In this document: positions 47,858-58,391 of the stretch, piece by piece
Numbering within the stretch: position 1 is the first letter of the stretch
Layout: every line of letters starts with the position of its first letter
NCBI RefSeq assembly: GCF_021134715.1
Contig: NC_060017.1
Span: 4,898,001-4,962,000, forward strand
DNA: 64,000 bases
Direction: 5' to 3'
Source: Daphnia pulex
Lineage: Eukaryota; Arthropoda; Branchiopoda; Diplostraca; Daphniidae
Position numbers and translations under genes: made by a program
The notes under the pieces: model-generated
Told to the model about the DNA's origin: nothing
Database searches by the model: none
Seen by the model: the letters and a program-made list of their open reading frames with translations, nothing else

Positions 47858-48871
47858 GTGGGTAAATATTTTGTCTTTACACGGAGATTTCTATTAATGT
47901 CAATTATTTTCTGTTTGTTAATATGCAAATTCTTATAGAATATTAATCTTAAATTTGTTTACTGTCTAGTTAATAAGGCGTCGTTTGCTGTTCATGAGTG
48001 TTGTATCGTTGATTGATGGGTCGACCACTGGTGTACTGATGTCTCCTCGGTATGGCGGATACCAAACAACAACGCCGCCGCCGCCTTACTACCCAAAAGC
48101 AACTTACGCAACGACCAGTTCCTGCACCGAAGTCTTCAAGTACTACACCACTAAAGCACCGGACTTTAATAGCACAACTTACGCTGCCCCGAGCCACTAC
48201 ACTGACGCCATGAAGTTTTACTCTGCCCCGAGTTACTACACCACCAAGGCGACGTAGCATGACTACGCATGCTGCCCCATCCTACTACACCGAAGCTCCT
48301 AAGTATTACTCTGTTCTCATCTACTTATTGCACCGATTTTCCTAAATACTACTCTGTTCCCAGCTGCTACACCGAGACTCCCGCTGATTACTACACCGAA
48401 GCGGTAAAGTACTACTCTGCCCCGATCTACACAACCACAACTGAGGCGGCCAAGTATTACGCTGCCCTGACTCACTGCACAGAAGCTGCTCTTTCGTACT
48501 ACGTTGAACAGAAATACTACACCGATGCTCCAGTTCACTACACCACGGCCTACGCTACACCACGGCCTACGCTACACCACGGCCTACGCTACACCACGGC
48601 CTACGCTACACCGCGGCCTAAGCTACACCGCACCCTCCAAGTACTACACCGAAGACGCCGCCTACAACAACGTATGCTGCCTAGTTTACTACACCGAGGC
48701 TCCCAAGTACTACATCACTAAGGCGTCGGAATTCTACACGTCTATGTATGCTGCCCCTGCCTACTCCACCGAGGCCCCGCATTATATAACACTGAAGCGC
48801 TCAAGTACTACACTACAATCTGCGCTGCCCCGAGCTACTACACCTACGTCCCGGAGTATTACTGTGCGTAA
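47858..48871 (+). pseudogene. Decayed Tyr/Thr-rich secreted repeat gene A, left arm
   Basis: The expected first exon reads GTG G at 47858-47861 where intact copies have ATG G. The second exon begins after CTGTCTAG at 47970. A frameshift lies at the start of the signal peptide, then the frame is readable as LMSPRYGGYQTTTPPPPYYP followed by repeats such as KYYTTKAPDF, YAAPSHYTDAMKFYSAP. A TAG stop at 48255-48257 and further shifts around the 17-bp minisatellite break it again. The last repeat ends YYCA-stop at 48869. Intact relatives would be secreted Tyr/Thr/Ala/Pro repeat proteins, possibly structural; the function of the family is unknown to me. Confidence 0.6.
48540..48624 (+). repeat. 17-bp minisatellite, five units, left arm
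   Basis: Four exact copies of ACACCACGGCCTACGCT and one variant unit (ACACCGCGGCCTAAGCT) in tandem. The right arm has four units in all (54813-54880). Because 17 is not a multiple of 3, each unit moves the reading frame of the repeat gene. Confidence 0.9.
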
Positions 48872-48959
48872 AAGGAGTCGTAAGAAAAAAGAAGTGCCCG
48901 AACTGCAGTGCCCTTTCTGTCACCAACTGCATTCCTCATCGTGTAACCGATTCGCAATT

Positions 48960-49719
48960 ATGGGTAAATATTCTTTTTCTATTTGTTAATATGCTTGTTA
49001 ATATTTAATATTAATATTTCAATTTATTTACTGTTTAGTCAACTATGGCGTCGTGCTCCTGTTGGGTGTTGTATCGTTGATGGCTGGGTTGACTGCTGGT
49101 GTAGCGATGTCTCCTTGGTATGGCGGAAACTGAACCGCAACGCCGCCGCCTTCCTACACAACTAACGCAACAACCAGTTCCTGCGCCGATGTCTTCAAGT
49201 ACTACACCACTAAAGCACCGGAGTTCTATAGCACAACTTACGCTGCCCCGAGCCACTACACTGATGCCCTGAAGTATTACTCTGCCCCGAGTTACTACTC
49301 CATCTAGGAGACGGAGTACTACATGACTACGCATGCTGCCACATCCTACTACACCGAGGCTTCTAAGTATTACTCTGTTCTCAGCTACTTATTGCACCGA
49401 TTTTCCTAAATGCTAGTCTGTTCCCAGCTGCTACACCGAGGCTCCCGCTGATTTCTCCACCGAGACGGTCGAATACTACACCGAAGCGGCAAAGTACTTC
49501 TCTGCCCCGATCTACACAACCACAACTGAGGCGACCAAGTATTACGCAGTCCCGACTTGCTACACACAGGCCGCTCTTTCGTGCTACGTTGAACAGAAAT
49601 ACTACACTGATGCTCCAGTCTGCTACACCACGACCCACGCTACACCTAGCTTCAACACCGCAGCCCCCAAGTACTACACCGAAGAAGCCGCCTATTACAC
49701 AACTACGTACACTGCCTAG
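48960..49719 (+). pseudogene. Decayed Tyr/Thr-rich secreted repeat gene B, left arm
   Basis: Exon 1 is ATG G at 48960-48963 with a GTAAAT donor; exon 2 begins at 49039 after TGTTTAG. The product would be MVNYGVVLLLGVVSLMAGLT, a good signal peptide, then AGVAMSPWYGGN and a TGA stop at 49131-49133, giving only 32 residues. Beyond the stop the same family repeats continue (KYYTTKAPEFYSTTYAAP, YTDALKYYSAPSYY), with more stops and shifts, to a TAG at 49717. The start and signal peptide are intact, so this copy is dead mainly through one small frame change after YGG. It is the better preserved of the two in the arm. Confidence 0.6.
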
Positions 49720-51294
49720 TTTACTACATCGACGAATTTAAGTATTGCCCCGCTCCAAGCTACCAAACTTAGGTTCATATGTATTGCAATTTTCATGACT
49801 ATATCACCACTGCTCCGACCTACCTAAGTTCTGAAGTATTTCTCTGTATTTGTGAAAGATTGCTGAAATACAAGATTGATTTTTAAATCACAAGTGCATG
49901 TTTCTATTTTCTCCTTAAATACCTTCTCCTGCTGACAATTGCATGATGTGAGAAAATATTTCTGAATGGTATGTAAACTTACAAATAATTGATCTTGCCA
50001 AAACACTGATAAAAATTCAAACTCTTTTACATTTCAATAATATTTAAACTCTTCCCTTTTTATAAACTCAAGATTGAAAGTCCAACAACCAATAATTTTC
50101 TGAAAAATTCAAAGTCCACCACACCTATTTTTCTGCTAAGTCCAGACTTTTGTTTTTGAAAAAAAATTTAAAAAAATTCCCCTTACACGAGATTTTAAAA
50201 AATTTATCGCGAAAAAGATTGATACGAATATTTTATTGCATACCAAATTTATTTTTATAACATTTTACATACATCATATTCATTTTTCCTGTGGCCCCCA
50301 GGGGGGGGGGGCCTGTCGCTTTCTCTACCGCGATAATAACATGATGCAAGTTATATGCAAGTTATTATTTGTTTGGCGCAGAAAGCTTGTTTTATCTAGC
50401 AGTTCTCGACTGTTTCAAACCTGACATTGATCAGTTTGCCTCAGTCGTATACTGCATGATTGAATGAAAACTCAAGACAACAGATCAAACTTTTAACGCA
50501 GCAACACAAAATATCACTGGCAGAGCAATTTCATATGGCATGGATGAAAACGACAACACAAAATTTTTGAAGTCAGGAACCCAGATGGAACAGCTCAGCT
50601 ACAACAGCACAGCAACTTCTGGATTACACTGCAATCGCATTCAGCATACAACGGTGCAATCTGTCTTTGTCACACCTTTCACCATTTGGCTGCAACAAGG
50701 TAACCACCACCAGCGTTAAAGAAGTGTTTGTTATACCTGTTCAAGAAAATCAAGAAAAGAAAATTTAGTTTCGAGAAACACAACTGTGTACATATGCATA
50801 CTCATTATAACAAAAGAATACAAAGAGAAACAGAAAACTACGCAGACTAACAGAATAACTTTGATATCTGATTCAAACTTTCTATAGAAGCAGAGCAAAT
50901 CGGTCTACTCTCTAGTCATGTTAACTAAATCTGTAGTACTTTTGTAAGACATTTCATCAAAATAATTACTTTTTGCTGTTGCATGGGATGAGACGTACGC
51001 CTAAGAACAGGCAGCTAGACACACGAGGCACGCCATTTCGGAAATGTACAGGCACTTCCAAGTCTGAGTTGAATGACTTGGCAAATTGGTTTCTACGTGC
51101 TAAATCATCTGTAAATTTTCACATCAACATTTTACGTTCAATAACAATAGGAAATTAACAGTTAATACCTTTTAATTTTCATCGTGAGAAACGTCACAAC
51201 CGGTCACAACCAACAACCCATTTCTGCTGCGTCTGGGAACAAAATGGCCGGCCGTTGAGCGTCCCTGAAGACACTCGCGCTACCTGGTGGACAT
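49720..51294 (+). other. Inner part of the left arm, no gene recognised
   Basis: AT-rich 3' flank of gene B followed by about 1 kb of mixed sequence with a C5-A-G11 block near 50295-50311. Short open frames here have no family resemblance. The inner edge of the arm is at 51294, in TACCTGGTGGACAT. Confidence 0.55.
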
Positions 51295-52142
51295 CATTTC
51301 AGCCATTTATTCACAGCCACCTGTTGACAGCCATTACTCATCAGATACTTGTGTCGAGTGGTTGTCAAAAGTTTTCCTATTTTTTCATGAAAATTACCGA
51401 TGAATTCATAAGTAAATTCAAGTTCGTTTCTGTGCAAATTGATTGTGATGTGATTTATTCCGTATGTGTGCTGGATTAAATTCAAAATTCCGCAATCTAA
51501 CCTGTAGGAAGGAACAGGAAAGGAAGCAGTAGCATATCATGCAGTTAATACAGGTAAAAACCAATAATGTCTTTAATAGTCACAATTTTTTAAATACTTG
51601 TTCCAAGGCTTAGTTAATATTCGTCTAATTATCAGAAGTTTCTATTGATCTTGGTAGGTCACTACCCCAGTGTGGACATGTTTGTTTTTCTGAACATGTT
51701 TTTCAACGAATAATTCATTGATGTACAAGTATTATTCTTCTTTTAGTTTTAAACTGTTATTTGATGACATAGATTGTATATTCTGTCATAGGGAAAGCTA
51801 TGAGAAATATCATATCATCTAGGCCATGGGTAATCTTCAGGTCTATTTCTATTGCAGCAGCTTAAGAGAAGAATATGAACAAATGCAGGACACATACCAA
51901 CATGTGTTGTATTTTTCTGAATGTTAAAGACGAGCAGTAGGTAGCAATTAACTTTATTTTATTGGAATATTTATTGACATATTTCCTTTAGATTCAACAT
52001 GACTAACTGTTTGATGCCAAAGTTAGTCGGAACTCAACTCACTGTACATACTCTAACACAGATAACTGGTGCTGTTGCCTTTCAGCCACAGGCAGGAATA
52101 TTATTCTTTAGTTCAGAAAATTGTAGTTTATCTTGAACTCCA
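51295..52142. other. Unique spacer (loop) of the inverted duplication
   Basis: These 848 bp separate the two arms and are not part of the inverted homology. The spacer is AT-rich, with no open frame of note, no transposase-like coding and no terminal repeats recognised. It gives the whole structure a stem-loop topology. Confidence 0.75.
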
Positions 52143-53717
52143 ATGTCCACCAGGTAGCGCGAGTGTCTTCAGGGACGCTTAACGGCCGGCCATTTTGTTC
52201 CCAGACGCAGCAGAAATGGGTTGTTGGTTGTGACCGGTTGTGACGTTTCTCACGATGAAAATTAAAAGGTATTAACTATTAATTTCCTATTGTTATTGAA
52301 CGTAAAATGTTGATGTGAAAATTTACAGATGATTTAGCACGTAGAAACCAATTTGCCAAGTCATTCAACTCAGACTTGGAAGTGCCTGTACATTTCCGAA
52401 ATGGCGTGCCTCGTGTGTCTAGCTGCCTGTTCTTAGGCGTACGTCTCATCCCATGCAACAGCAAAAAGTAATTATTTTGATGAAATGTCTTACAAAAGTA
52501 CTACAGATTTAGTTAACATGACTAGAGAGTAGACCGATTTGCTCTGCTTCTATAGAAAGTTTGAATCAGATATCAAAGTTATTCTGTTAGTCTGCGTAGT
52601 TTTCTGTTTCTCTTTGTATTCTTTTGTTATAATGAGTATGCATATGTACACAGTTGTGTTTCTCAAAACTAAATTTTCTTTTCTTGATTTTCTTGAACAG
52701 GTATAACAAACACTTCTTTAACGCTGGTGGTGGTTACCTTGTTGCAGCCAAATGGTGAAAGGTGTGACAAAGACAGATTGCACCGTTGTATGCTGAATGC
52801 GATTGCAGTGTAATCCAGAAGTTGCTGTGCTGTTGTAGCTGAGCTGTTCCATCTGGGTTCCTGACTTCAAAAATTTTGTGTTGTCGTTTTCATCCATGCC
52901 ATATGAAATTGCTCTGCCAGTGATATTTTGTGTTGCTGCGTTAAAAGTTTGATCTGTTGTCTTGAGTTTTCATTCAATCATGCAGTATACGACTGAGGCA
53001 AACTGATCAATGTCAGGTTTGAAACAGTCGAGAACTGCTAGATAAAACAAGCTTTCTGCGCCAAACAAATAATAACTTGCATATAACTTGCATCATGTTA
53101 TTATCGCGGTAGAGAAAGCGACAGGCCCCCCCCCCCTGGGGGCCACAGGAAAAATGAATATGATGTATGTAAAATGTTATAAAAATAAATTTGGTATGCA
53201 ATAAAATATTCGTATCAATCTTTTTCGCGATAAATTTTTTAAAATCTCGTGTAAGGGGAATTTTTTTAAATTTTTTTTCAAAAACAAAAGTCTGGACTTA
53301 GCAGAAAAATAGGTGTGGTGGACTTTGAATTTTTCAGAAAATTATTGGTTGTTGGACTTTCAATCTTGAGTTTATAAAAAGGGAAGAGTTTAAATATTAT
53401 TGAAATGTAAAAGAGTTTGAATTTTTATCAGTGTTTTGGCAAGATCAATTATTTGTAAGTTTACATACCATTCAGAAATATTTTCTCACATCATGCAATT
53501 GTCAGCAGGAGAAGGTATTTAAGGAGAAAATAGAAACATGCACTTGTGATTTAAAAATCAATCTTGTATTTCAGCAATCTTTCACAAATACAGAGAAATA
53601 CTTCAGAACTTAGGTAGGTCGGAGCAGTGGTGATATAGTCATGAAAATTGCAATACATATGAACCTAAGTTTGGTAGCTTGGAGCGGGGCAATACTTAAA
53701 TTCGTCGATGTAGTAAA

Positions 53718-54477
53718 CTAGGCAGTGTACGTAGTTGTGTAATAGGCGGCTTCTTCGGTGTAGTACTTGGGGGCTGCGGTGTTGAAGCTAGGTGTAGCGT
53801 GGGTCGTGGTGTAGCAGACTGGAGCATCAGTGTAGTATTTCTGTTCAACGTAGCACGAAAGAGCGGCCTGTGTGTAGCAAGTCGGGACTGCGTAATACTT
53901 GGTCGCCTCAGTTGTGGTTGTGTAGATCGGGGCAGAGAAGTACTTTGCCGCTTCGGTGTAGTATTCGACCGTCTCGGTGGAGAAATCAGCGGGAGCCTCG
54001 GTGTAGCAGCTGGGAACAGACTAGCATTTAGGAAAATCGGTGCAATAAGTAGCTGAGAACAGAGTAATACTTAGAAGCCTCGGTGTAGTAGGATGTGGCA
54101 GCATGCGTAGTCATGTAGTACTCCGTCTCCTAGATGGAGTAGTAACTCGGGGCAGAGTAATACTTCAGGGCATCAGTGTAGTGGCTCGGGGCAGCGTAAG
54201 TTGTGCTATAGAACTCCGGTGCTTTAGTGGTGTAGTACTTGAAGACATCGGCGCAGGAACTGGTTGTTGCGTTAGTTGTGTAGGAAGGCGGCGGCGTTGC
54301 GGTTCAGTTTCCGCCATACCAAGGAGACATCGCTACACCAGCAGTCAACCCAGCCATCAACGATACAACACCCAACAGGAGCACGACGCCATAGTTGACT
54401 AAACAGTAAATAAATTGAAATATTAATATTAAATATTAACAAGCATATTAACAAATAGAAAAAGAATATTTACCCAT
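53718..54477 (-). pseudogene. Decayed Tyr/Thr-rich repeat gene B, right arm
   Basis: Mirror copy of the left-arm gene B. The start codon is at 54477-54475 and the same early TGA follows the signal peptide (GGN-stop). No difference from the left copy was noticed in the coding part, which suggests that the stop predates the duplication or was spread by gene conversion. Confidence 0.6.
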
Positions 54478-54565
54478 AATTGCGAATCGGTTACACGATG
54501 AGGAATGCAGTTGGTGACAGAAAGGGCACTGCAGTTCGGGCACTTCTTTTTTCTTACGACTCCTT

Positions 54566-55562
54566 TTACGCACAGTAATACTCCGGGACGTAGGTGTAGT
54601 AGCTCGGGGCAGCGCAGATTGTAGTGTAGTACTTGAGCGCTTCAGTGTTATATAATGCGGGGCCTCGGTGGAGTAGGCAGGGGCAGCATACATAGACGTG
54701 TAGAATTCCGACGCCTTAGTGATGTAGTACTTGGGAGCCTCGGTGTAGTAAACTAGGCAGCATACGTTGTTGTAGGCGGCGTCTTCGGTGTAGTACTTGG
54801 AGGGTGCGGTGTAGCTTAGGCCGCGGTGTAGCGTAGGCCGTGGTGTAGCGTAGGCCGTGGTGTATCGTAGGCCGTGGTGTAGTGAACTGGAGCATCGGTG
54901 TAGTATTTCTGTTCAACGTAGTACGAAAGAGCAGCTTCTGTGCAGTGAGTCAGGGCAGCGTAATACTTGGCCGCCTCAGTTGTGGTTGTGTAGATCGGGG
55001 CAGAGTAGTACTTTACCGCTTCGGTGTAGTAATCAGCGGGAGTCTCGGTGTAGCAGCTGGGAACAGAGTAGTATTTAGGAAAATCGGTGCAATAAGTAGA
55101 TGAGAACAGAGTAATACTTAGGAGCTTCGGTGTAGTAGGATGGGGCAGCATGCGTAGTCATGCTACGTCGCCTTGGTGGTGTAGTAACTCGGGGCAGAGT
55201 AAAACTTCATGGCGTCAGTGTAGTGGCTCGGGGCAGCGTAAGTTGTGCTATTAAAGTCCGGTGCTTTAGTGGTGTAGTACTTGAAGACTTCGGTGCAGGA
55301 ACTGGTCGTTGCGTAAGTTGCTTTTGGGTAGTAAGGCGGCGGCGGCGTTGTTGTTTGGTATCCGCCATACCGAGGAGACATCAGTACACCAGTGGTCGAC
55401 CCATCAATCAACGATACAACACTCATGAACAGCAAACGACGCCTTATTAACTAGACAGTAAACAAATTTAAGATTAATATTCTATAAGAATTTGCATATT
55501 AACAAACAGAAAATAATTGACATTAATAGAAATCTCCGTGTAAAGACAAAATATTTACCCAC
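54566..55562 (-). pseudogene. Decayed Tyr/Thr-rich repeat gene A, right arm
   Basis: Mirror copy of gene A, with the same GTG in place of the start codon and the same early frame breaks. It differs by lacking one 17-bp unit and by one substitution in the minisatellite (ACGAT for ACGCT), so its downstream frame differs from the left copy. Confidence 0.6.
54813..54880 (-). repeat. 17-bp minisatellite, four units, right arm
   Basis: Counterpart of 48540-48624 with one unit fewer and one substituted base. This is the only length difference noticed between the arms and accounts exactly for the 4524 versus 4507 bp arm lengths. Confidence 0.9.
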
Positions 55563-55647
55563 GGATGCGAACTGGCAATACGGTGAAGAAGGCAGATGGT
55601 GACAGATAGTGCGCTGCAGTTGTTGCCGTGTCGGAGATGCTCACTCG

Positions 55648-55683
55648 ACTGATGTCTCTAGCCTTTTTCGTCTCCTTTTTATA
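55648..55683 (-). promoter_or_regulatory. TATA/initiator promoter, right arm
   Basis: Mirror of the 47737 promoter: TATA begins at 55683 on the minus strand and the initiator A is at 55650, 33 nt away. It points into the right-arm gene A, towards the palindrome centre, as in the left arm. Confidence 0.65.
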
Positions 55684-56466
55684 CGATTTTTTGATCACCC
55701 TCACCTCTTAAGCCTTGCGGGTATTGTACCTGTTTGATAATGATGAAACACGTACCTTTCTCACCCAACCTCTCCGCCGTCGCATGATACGTTTTACGTA
55801 ATGATCTCCGTGACCTTCGATCGTCAAACTGGCCTTTCTTTCTGCAGTTTGAAGTTGCTGGGGATGGGTCGACATACAAAAAACCAATATCAAAATGAAT
55901 ACCAAATGGTTATGGTTTGCAGCTATTTTACCTGCTTGATAATGATGAAAGACGTCCCGTTCTCACCCAACCTCTACACCACTGCATAACACGTTTCACG
56001 TAATGATCTCCGTGACCTTCGAGCATGAAGGAATTAAATGCAAACTGGCCTTTTCTTCTTTAGGTTGACGTTGCTGGGGATGGGTCTACATAAAAATATA
56101 TCAAAATGAATACCAAATGGTTATGTAATACATCCCGTTCTCACCCAACCTCTACACCACTGCATAACACGTTTCACGTATTGATCTCCGTGACCTTCGA
56201 GCATGAAGGAATGGCGGACTGCCCTTTCCTTTTGCAGCTTGACGTTGCTGGGGATGAGTCTACAACAACAAATATCAAAATGAATACCAAATGGCTGAGC
56301 CTTGCGGCTATTATACCTGCTTGATAATGATGAAACACTTCCCGTTCTCACCCAACCTCTACACCACCGCATTGACAGTTTTACGTAATGACCTCCGTGA
56401 CCTTCGAAAGTAAAGGACATACAAACTAGCCTTTCCTTCTGCAGGTTGACGTTGCTGGGGATGGGT
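55684..56466 (-). repeat. Tandem array of ~207-bp units, right arm
   Basis: Mirror of the left array with the same unit count and spacing. Because two adjacent units are free of stops, a 207-codon open frame (56744-56121, minus) runs through them and beyond the arm's outer edge into unique DNA; it starts at a non-family sequence and is probably fortuitous. Confidence 0.8.
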
Positions 56467-56649
56467 CTACAAGAAACAATATCAAAATTAATACCAAATG
56501 GTTTTGGCTTAAAACGAATGGAATCACGATGTAGTACTCGGGTTCGGGTTCGGGCATAATTAAAAAAAAGGAGAGTTGATACACAATTCCATGTAGAAAA
56601 CTGAAAATTTACCCCTATGTACGATGATGAATGCAGTTGGTAACAAATA

Positions 56650-56977
56650 ACTAAAACTAACCCTCCCTTTTGACTAAAATTATAAACCCAACCACGCCCC
56701 AATACCTTCTGACAAAAATTATAAGTATCTAACTCTAACCCCACCTTTAAACAAAAAAAACTTTACGACCTTCATTTTAATTCAAAGCAAATGACGTTTC
56801 TGACATAGTCCCTCTATCGGCAATTATAAGAACAAAATGTAATGCGTTCATCTGCTTGACAGTTGAGACGTTTGTGTGTTTGAGCGATCGATCACGTCTG
56901 TTGTCCTTTTCAAAAAATGACTTTCTATTCAAGCTAATCCACTTTCAACGAAAATTGACTTTCTTGAACAGCTAGCG
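56650..56977 (+). promoter_or_regulatory. Upstream region of HS2ST
   Basis: About 330 bp between the palindrome edge and the HS2ST start codon. The first 110 bp are simple A/C-rich sequence with repeated short words (AACTAACCCT, TCTAACCCC). No TATA/initiator pair was recognised. The promoter of HS2ST must lie here or within the right arm. Confidence 0.4.
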
Positions 56978-58321
56978 ATGGCGATGAGAACTTGTAACAT
57001 ATCTGCACGATCCGTTTTCCTGTTTAATATTATAACAGTTTTAGTACTTGTGACCTATCTTGTGGATTTAGAGAAAAAAATTGCCAATGCTAAAGTTAGT
57101 TCACAACACAACTCAGATCTGCTCAATACCCAAGTCAATGGTATTAACTCAAAATAATATTATGAATACAAATGTTACATTAACAGAATATCTTGTGAAT
57201 AGGTGCTTTGTTACCTAGTAGTTTTCCATCACAGAATCCAACTTTATTTTACAACCGTGTCCCTAAAACTGGATCAACCTCTTTTGTGGGTCTGGCATAT
57301 GACTTGTGTTCAAGAAACAAGTTTAAAGTGCTTCATGTAAATGTTTCAAAAAATGCACACACCATGTCTTTGAATGATCAGGTAATAATTTTTTTTTAAA
57401 TTAAATTTTCCTGCAAGTAATTGTAGCCTGTTTGTATTATTTGAAGTTACGATTTGCAAGGAATCTAAGCAGTTGGGATTTAAAGCAACCATCATTTTAC
57501 CATGGACATATAGCTTATTTGGATTTCACAAAATTTGGATCCACTGCACCAATATTTATTAACCTTATCAGACAGCCACTTGATAGAATGGTGTCATATT
57601 ATTATTTCCTTCGCTATGGAGATGATTTCCGACCACATCTCATCAGAAGAAAGCAGGGGAACAAAACAGTAATTTAATTTGGAGATGTTGATAATCAAGC
57701 TGGAGTCTAATAGTTGCATTGAAATTCTAGTCATTTGATGACTGTGTGAAAGAAGGACAAACTGAGTGTGATCCAAATAATTTGTGGCTGCAAGTGCCTT
57801 TTTTCTGTGGACATCATGCAGACTGTTGGTAAGAATTTATTTTGGTAAAATCTTAGTCCTTTTTTTGTTAAAATATCGGACTTTCAATCTAGGGTACCGG
57901 GCAGCAGTTGGGCATTTGAACAAGCAAAGAATAATTTAATTAAAAACTATTTATTAGTGGGAGTGACTGAGCAGATGGAAGAATTTGTTGCTGTCCTAGA
58001 AGCAACTTTACCTATTTTTTTTAAGGGATCTCTTAAATTGTACAGACAAGGTAAGTAAGTTCTCGTTTGTGGACAAATGAGCAATTAAAAATATTAATTT
58101 GACACTTAGGATCAAAATCTCATTTACGGAAGACAAATCTTAAGATTCCTCCAAAAGCTGAAACGATAGAGCGGTTTAGAAACTCTACTGTGTGGCAGCT
58201 TGAAAACGAGTTTTACGAATTTGCACTTAGACAGTTTGAATTCGTGAAATCACGAACCCTAAATCCGGATCTTTCTGGCAAAGGGCAGCAGTTTTTTTAC
58301 GAAAAAATTCGTCCAAAATAA
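56978..58321 (+). CDS. Heparan sulfate 2-O-sulfotransferase (HS2ST homologue)
   Basis: Six exons give 343 codons plus stop: 56978-57140, 57203-57381, 57447-57668, 57731-57828, 57893-58050, 58110-58321. The Golgi type II enzyme transfers sulfate from PAPS to O-2 of iduronic acid in heparan sulfate. Seen here: a short cytosolic N-terminus and signal-anchor helix (residues ~12-31), the 5'-phosphosulfate loop [12 protein letters not shown] with K76, the catalytic region [11 protein letters not shown] (H133, H135, matching human H140/H142), and the 3'-phosphate motif [20 protein letters not shown]. Paired Cys ([19 protein letters not shown]) and the C-terminal SHLRKTNLK block also match. Length is close to human HS2ST1 (356). 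The alternative, Drosophila Pipe-like enzymes, is less likely because the heparan-type catalytic block is intact. Confidence 0.93.
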
Positions 58322-58322
58322 A
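58317..58322 (+). terminator. Poly(A) signal AATAAA overlapping the HS2ST stop codon
   Basis: CCAAAATAAATT contains both the last codons and AATAAA; the TAA stop (58319-58321) lies inside the hexamer. If used, the 3' UTR would be only about 15-30 nt. Confidence 0.5.
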
Positions 58323-58354
58323 TTATTTATCGACATCAAATTTGTCCGTCATTT

Positions 58355-58360
58355 TTTATT
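58355..58360 (-). terminator. Poly(A) signal AATAAA of UCHL5
   Basis: TTTATT on the plus strand, 32 nt downstream of the UCHL5 stop on the minus strand. Cleavage 10-30 nt later would fall in or near the end of the HS2ST coding sequence, so the two transcripts probably overlap slightly. Confidence 0.5.
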
Positions 58361-58391
58361 CCATGTATGAATCTTACTTATAGCATGTTAA

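Larger units (their letters stand above)
46771..51294 (+). repeat. Left arm of the ~4.5-kb inverted duplication
   Basis: These 4524 bp are the reverse complement of 52143-56649 (4507 bp). The 17-bp difference equals one minisatellite unit near 48540. I noticed only a handful of substitutions (at 46801, ~48570, 50772, 51159 and 51257), so identity is above 99% where compared. Contents in order: leader fragment, ~207-bp array, TATA/initiator, two decayed YYTEAP-family genes, then AT-rich DNA with an 11-G run at 50301-50311. Confidence 0.95.
52143..56649 (-). repeat. Right arm of the ~4.5-kb inverted duplication
   Basis: The reverse complement of 46771-51294. For the inner part, left position x pairs with 103437-x; outside the minisatellite it pairs with 103420-x. 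The outer edge ends in TAACAAATA at 56649, next to unrelated sequence. The arm carries the same genes, array and promoter in inverse order and lies about 330 bp upstream of the HS2ST start codon. Confidence 0.95.

Noticed and set aside
46771-56649. Foldback-type transposon interpretation of the palindrome
   Set aside because: Foldback elements also have long inverted repeats with tandem units, but no target-site duplication was visible at 46770/56650, no transposase was found, and the left arm is continuous with related sequence outside it.
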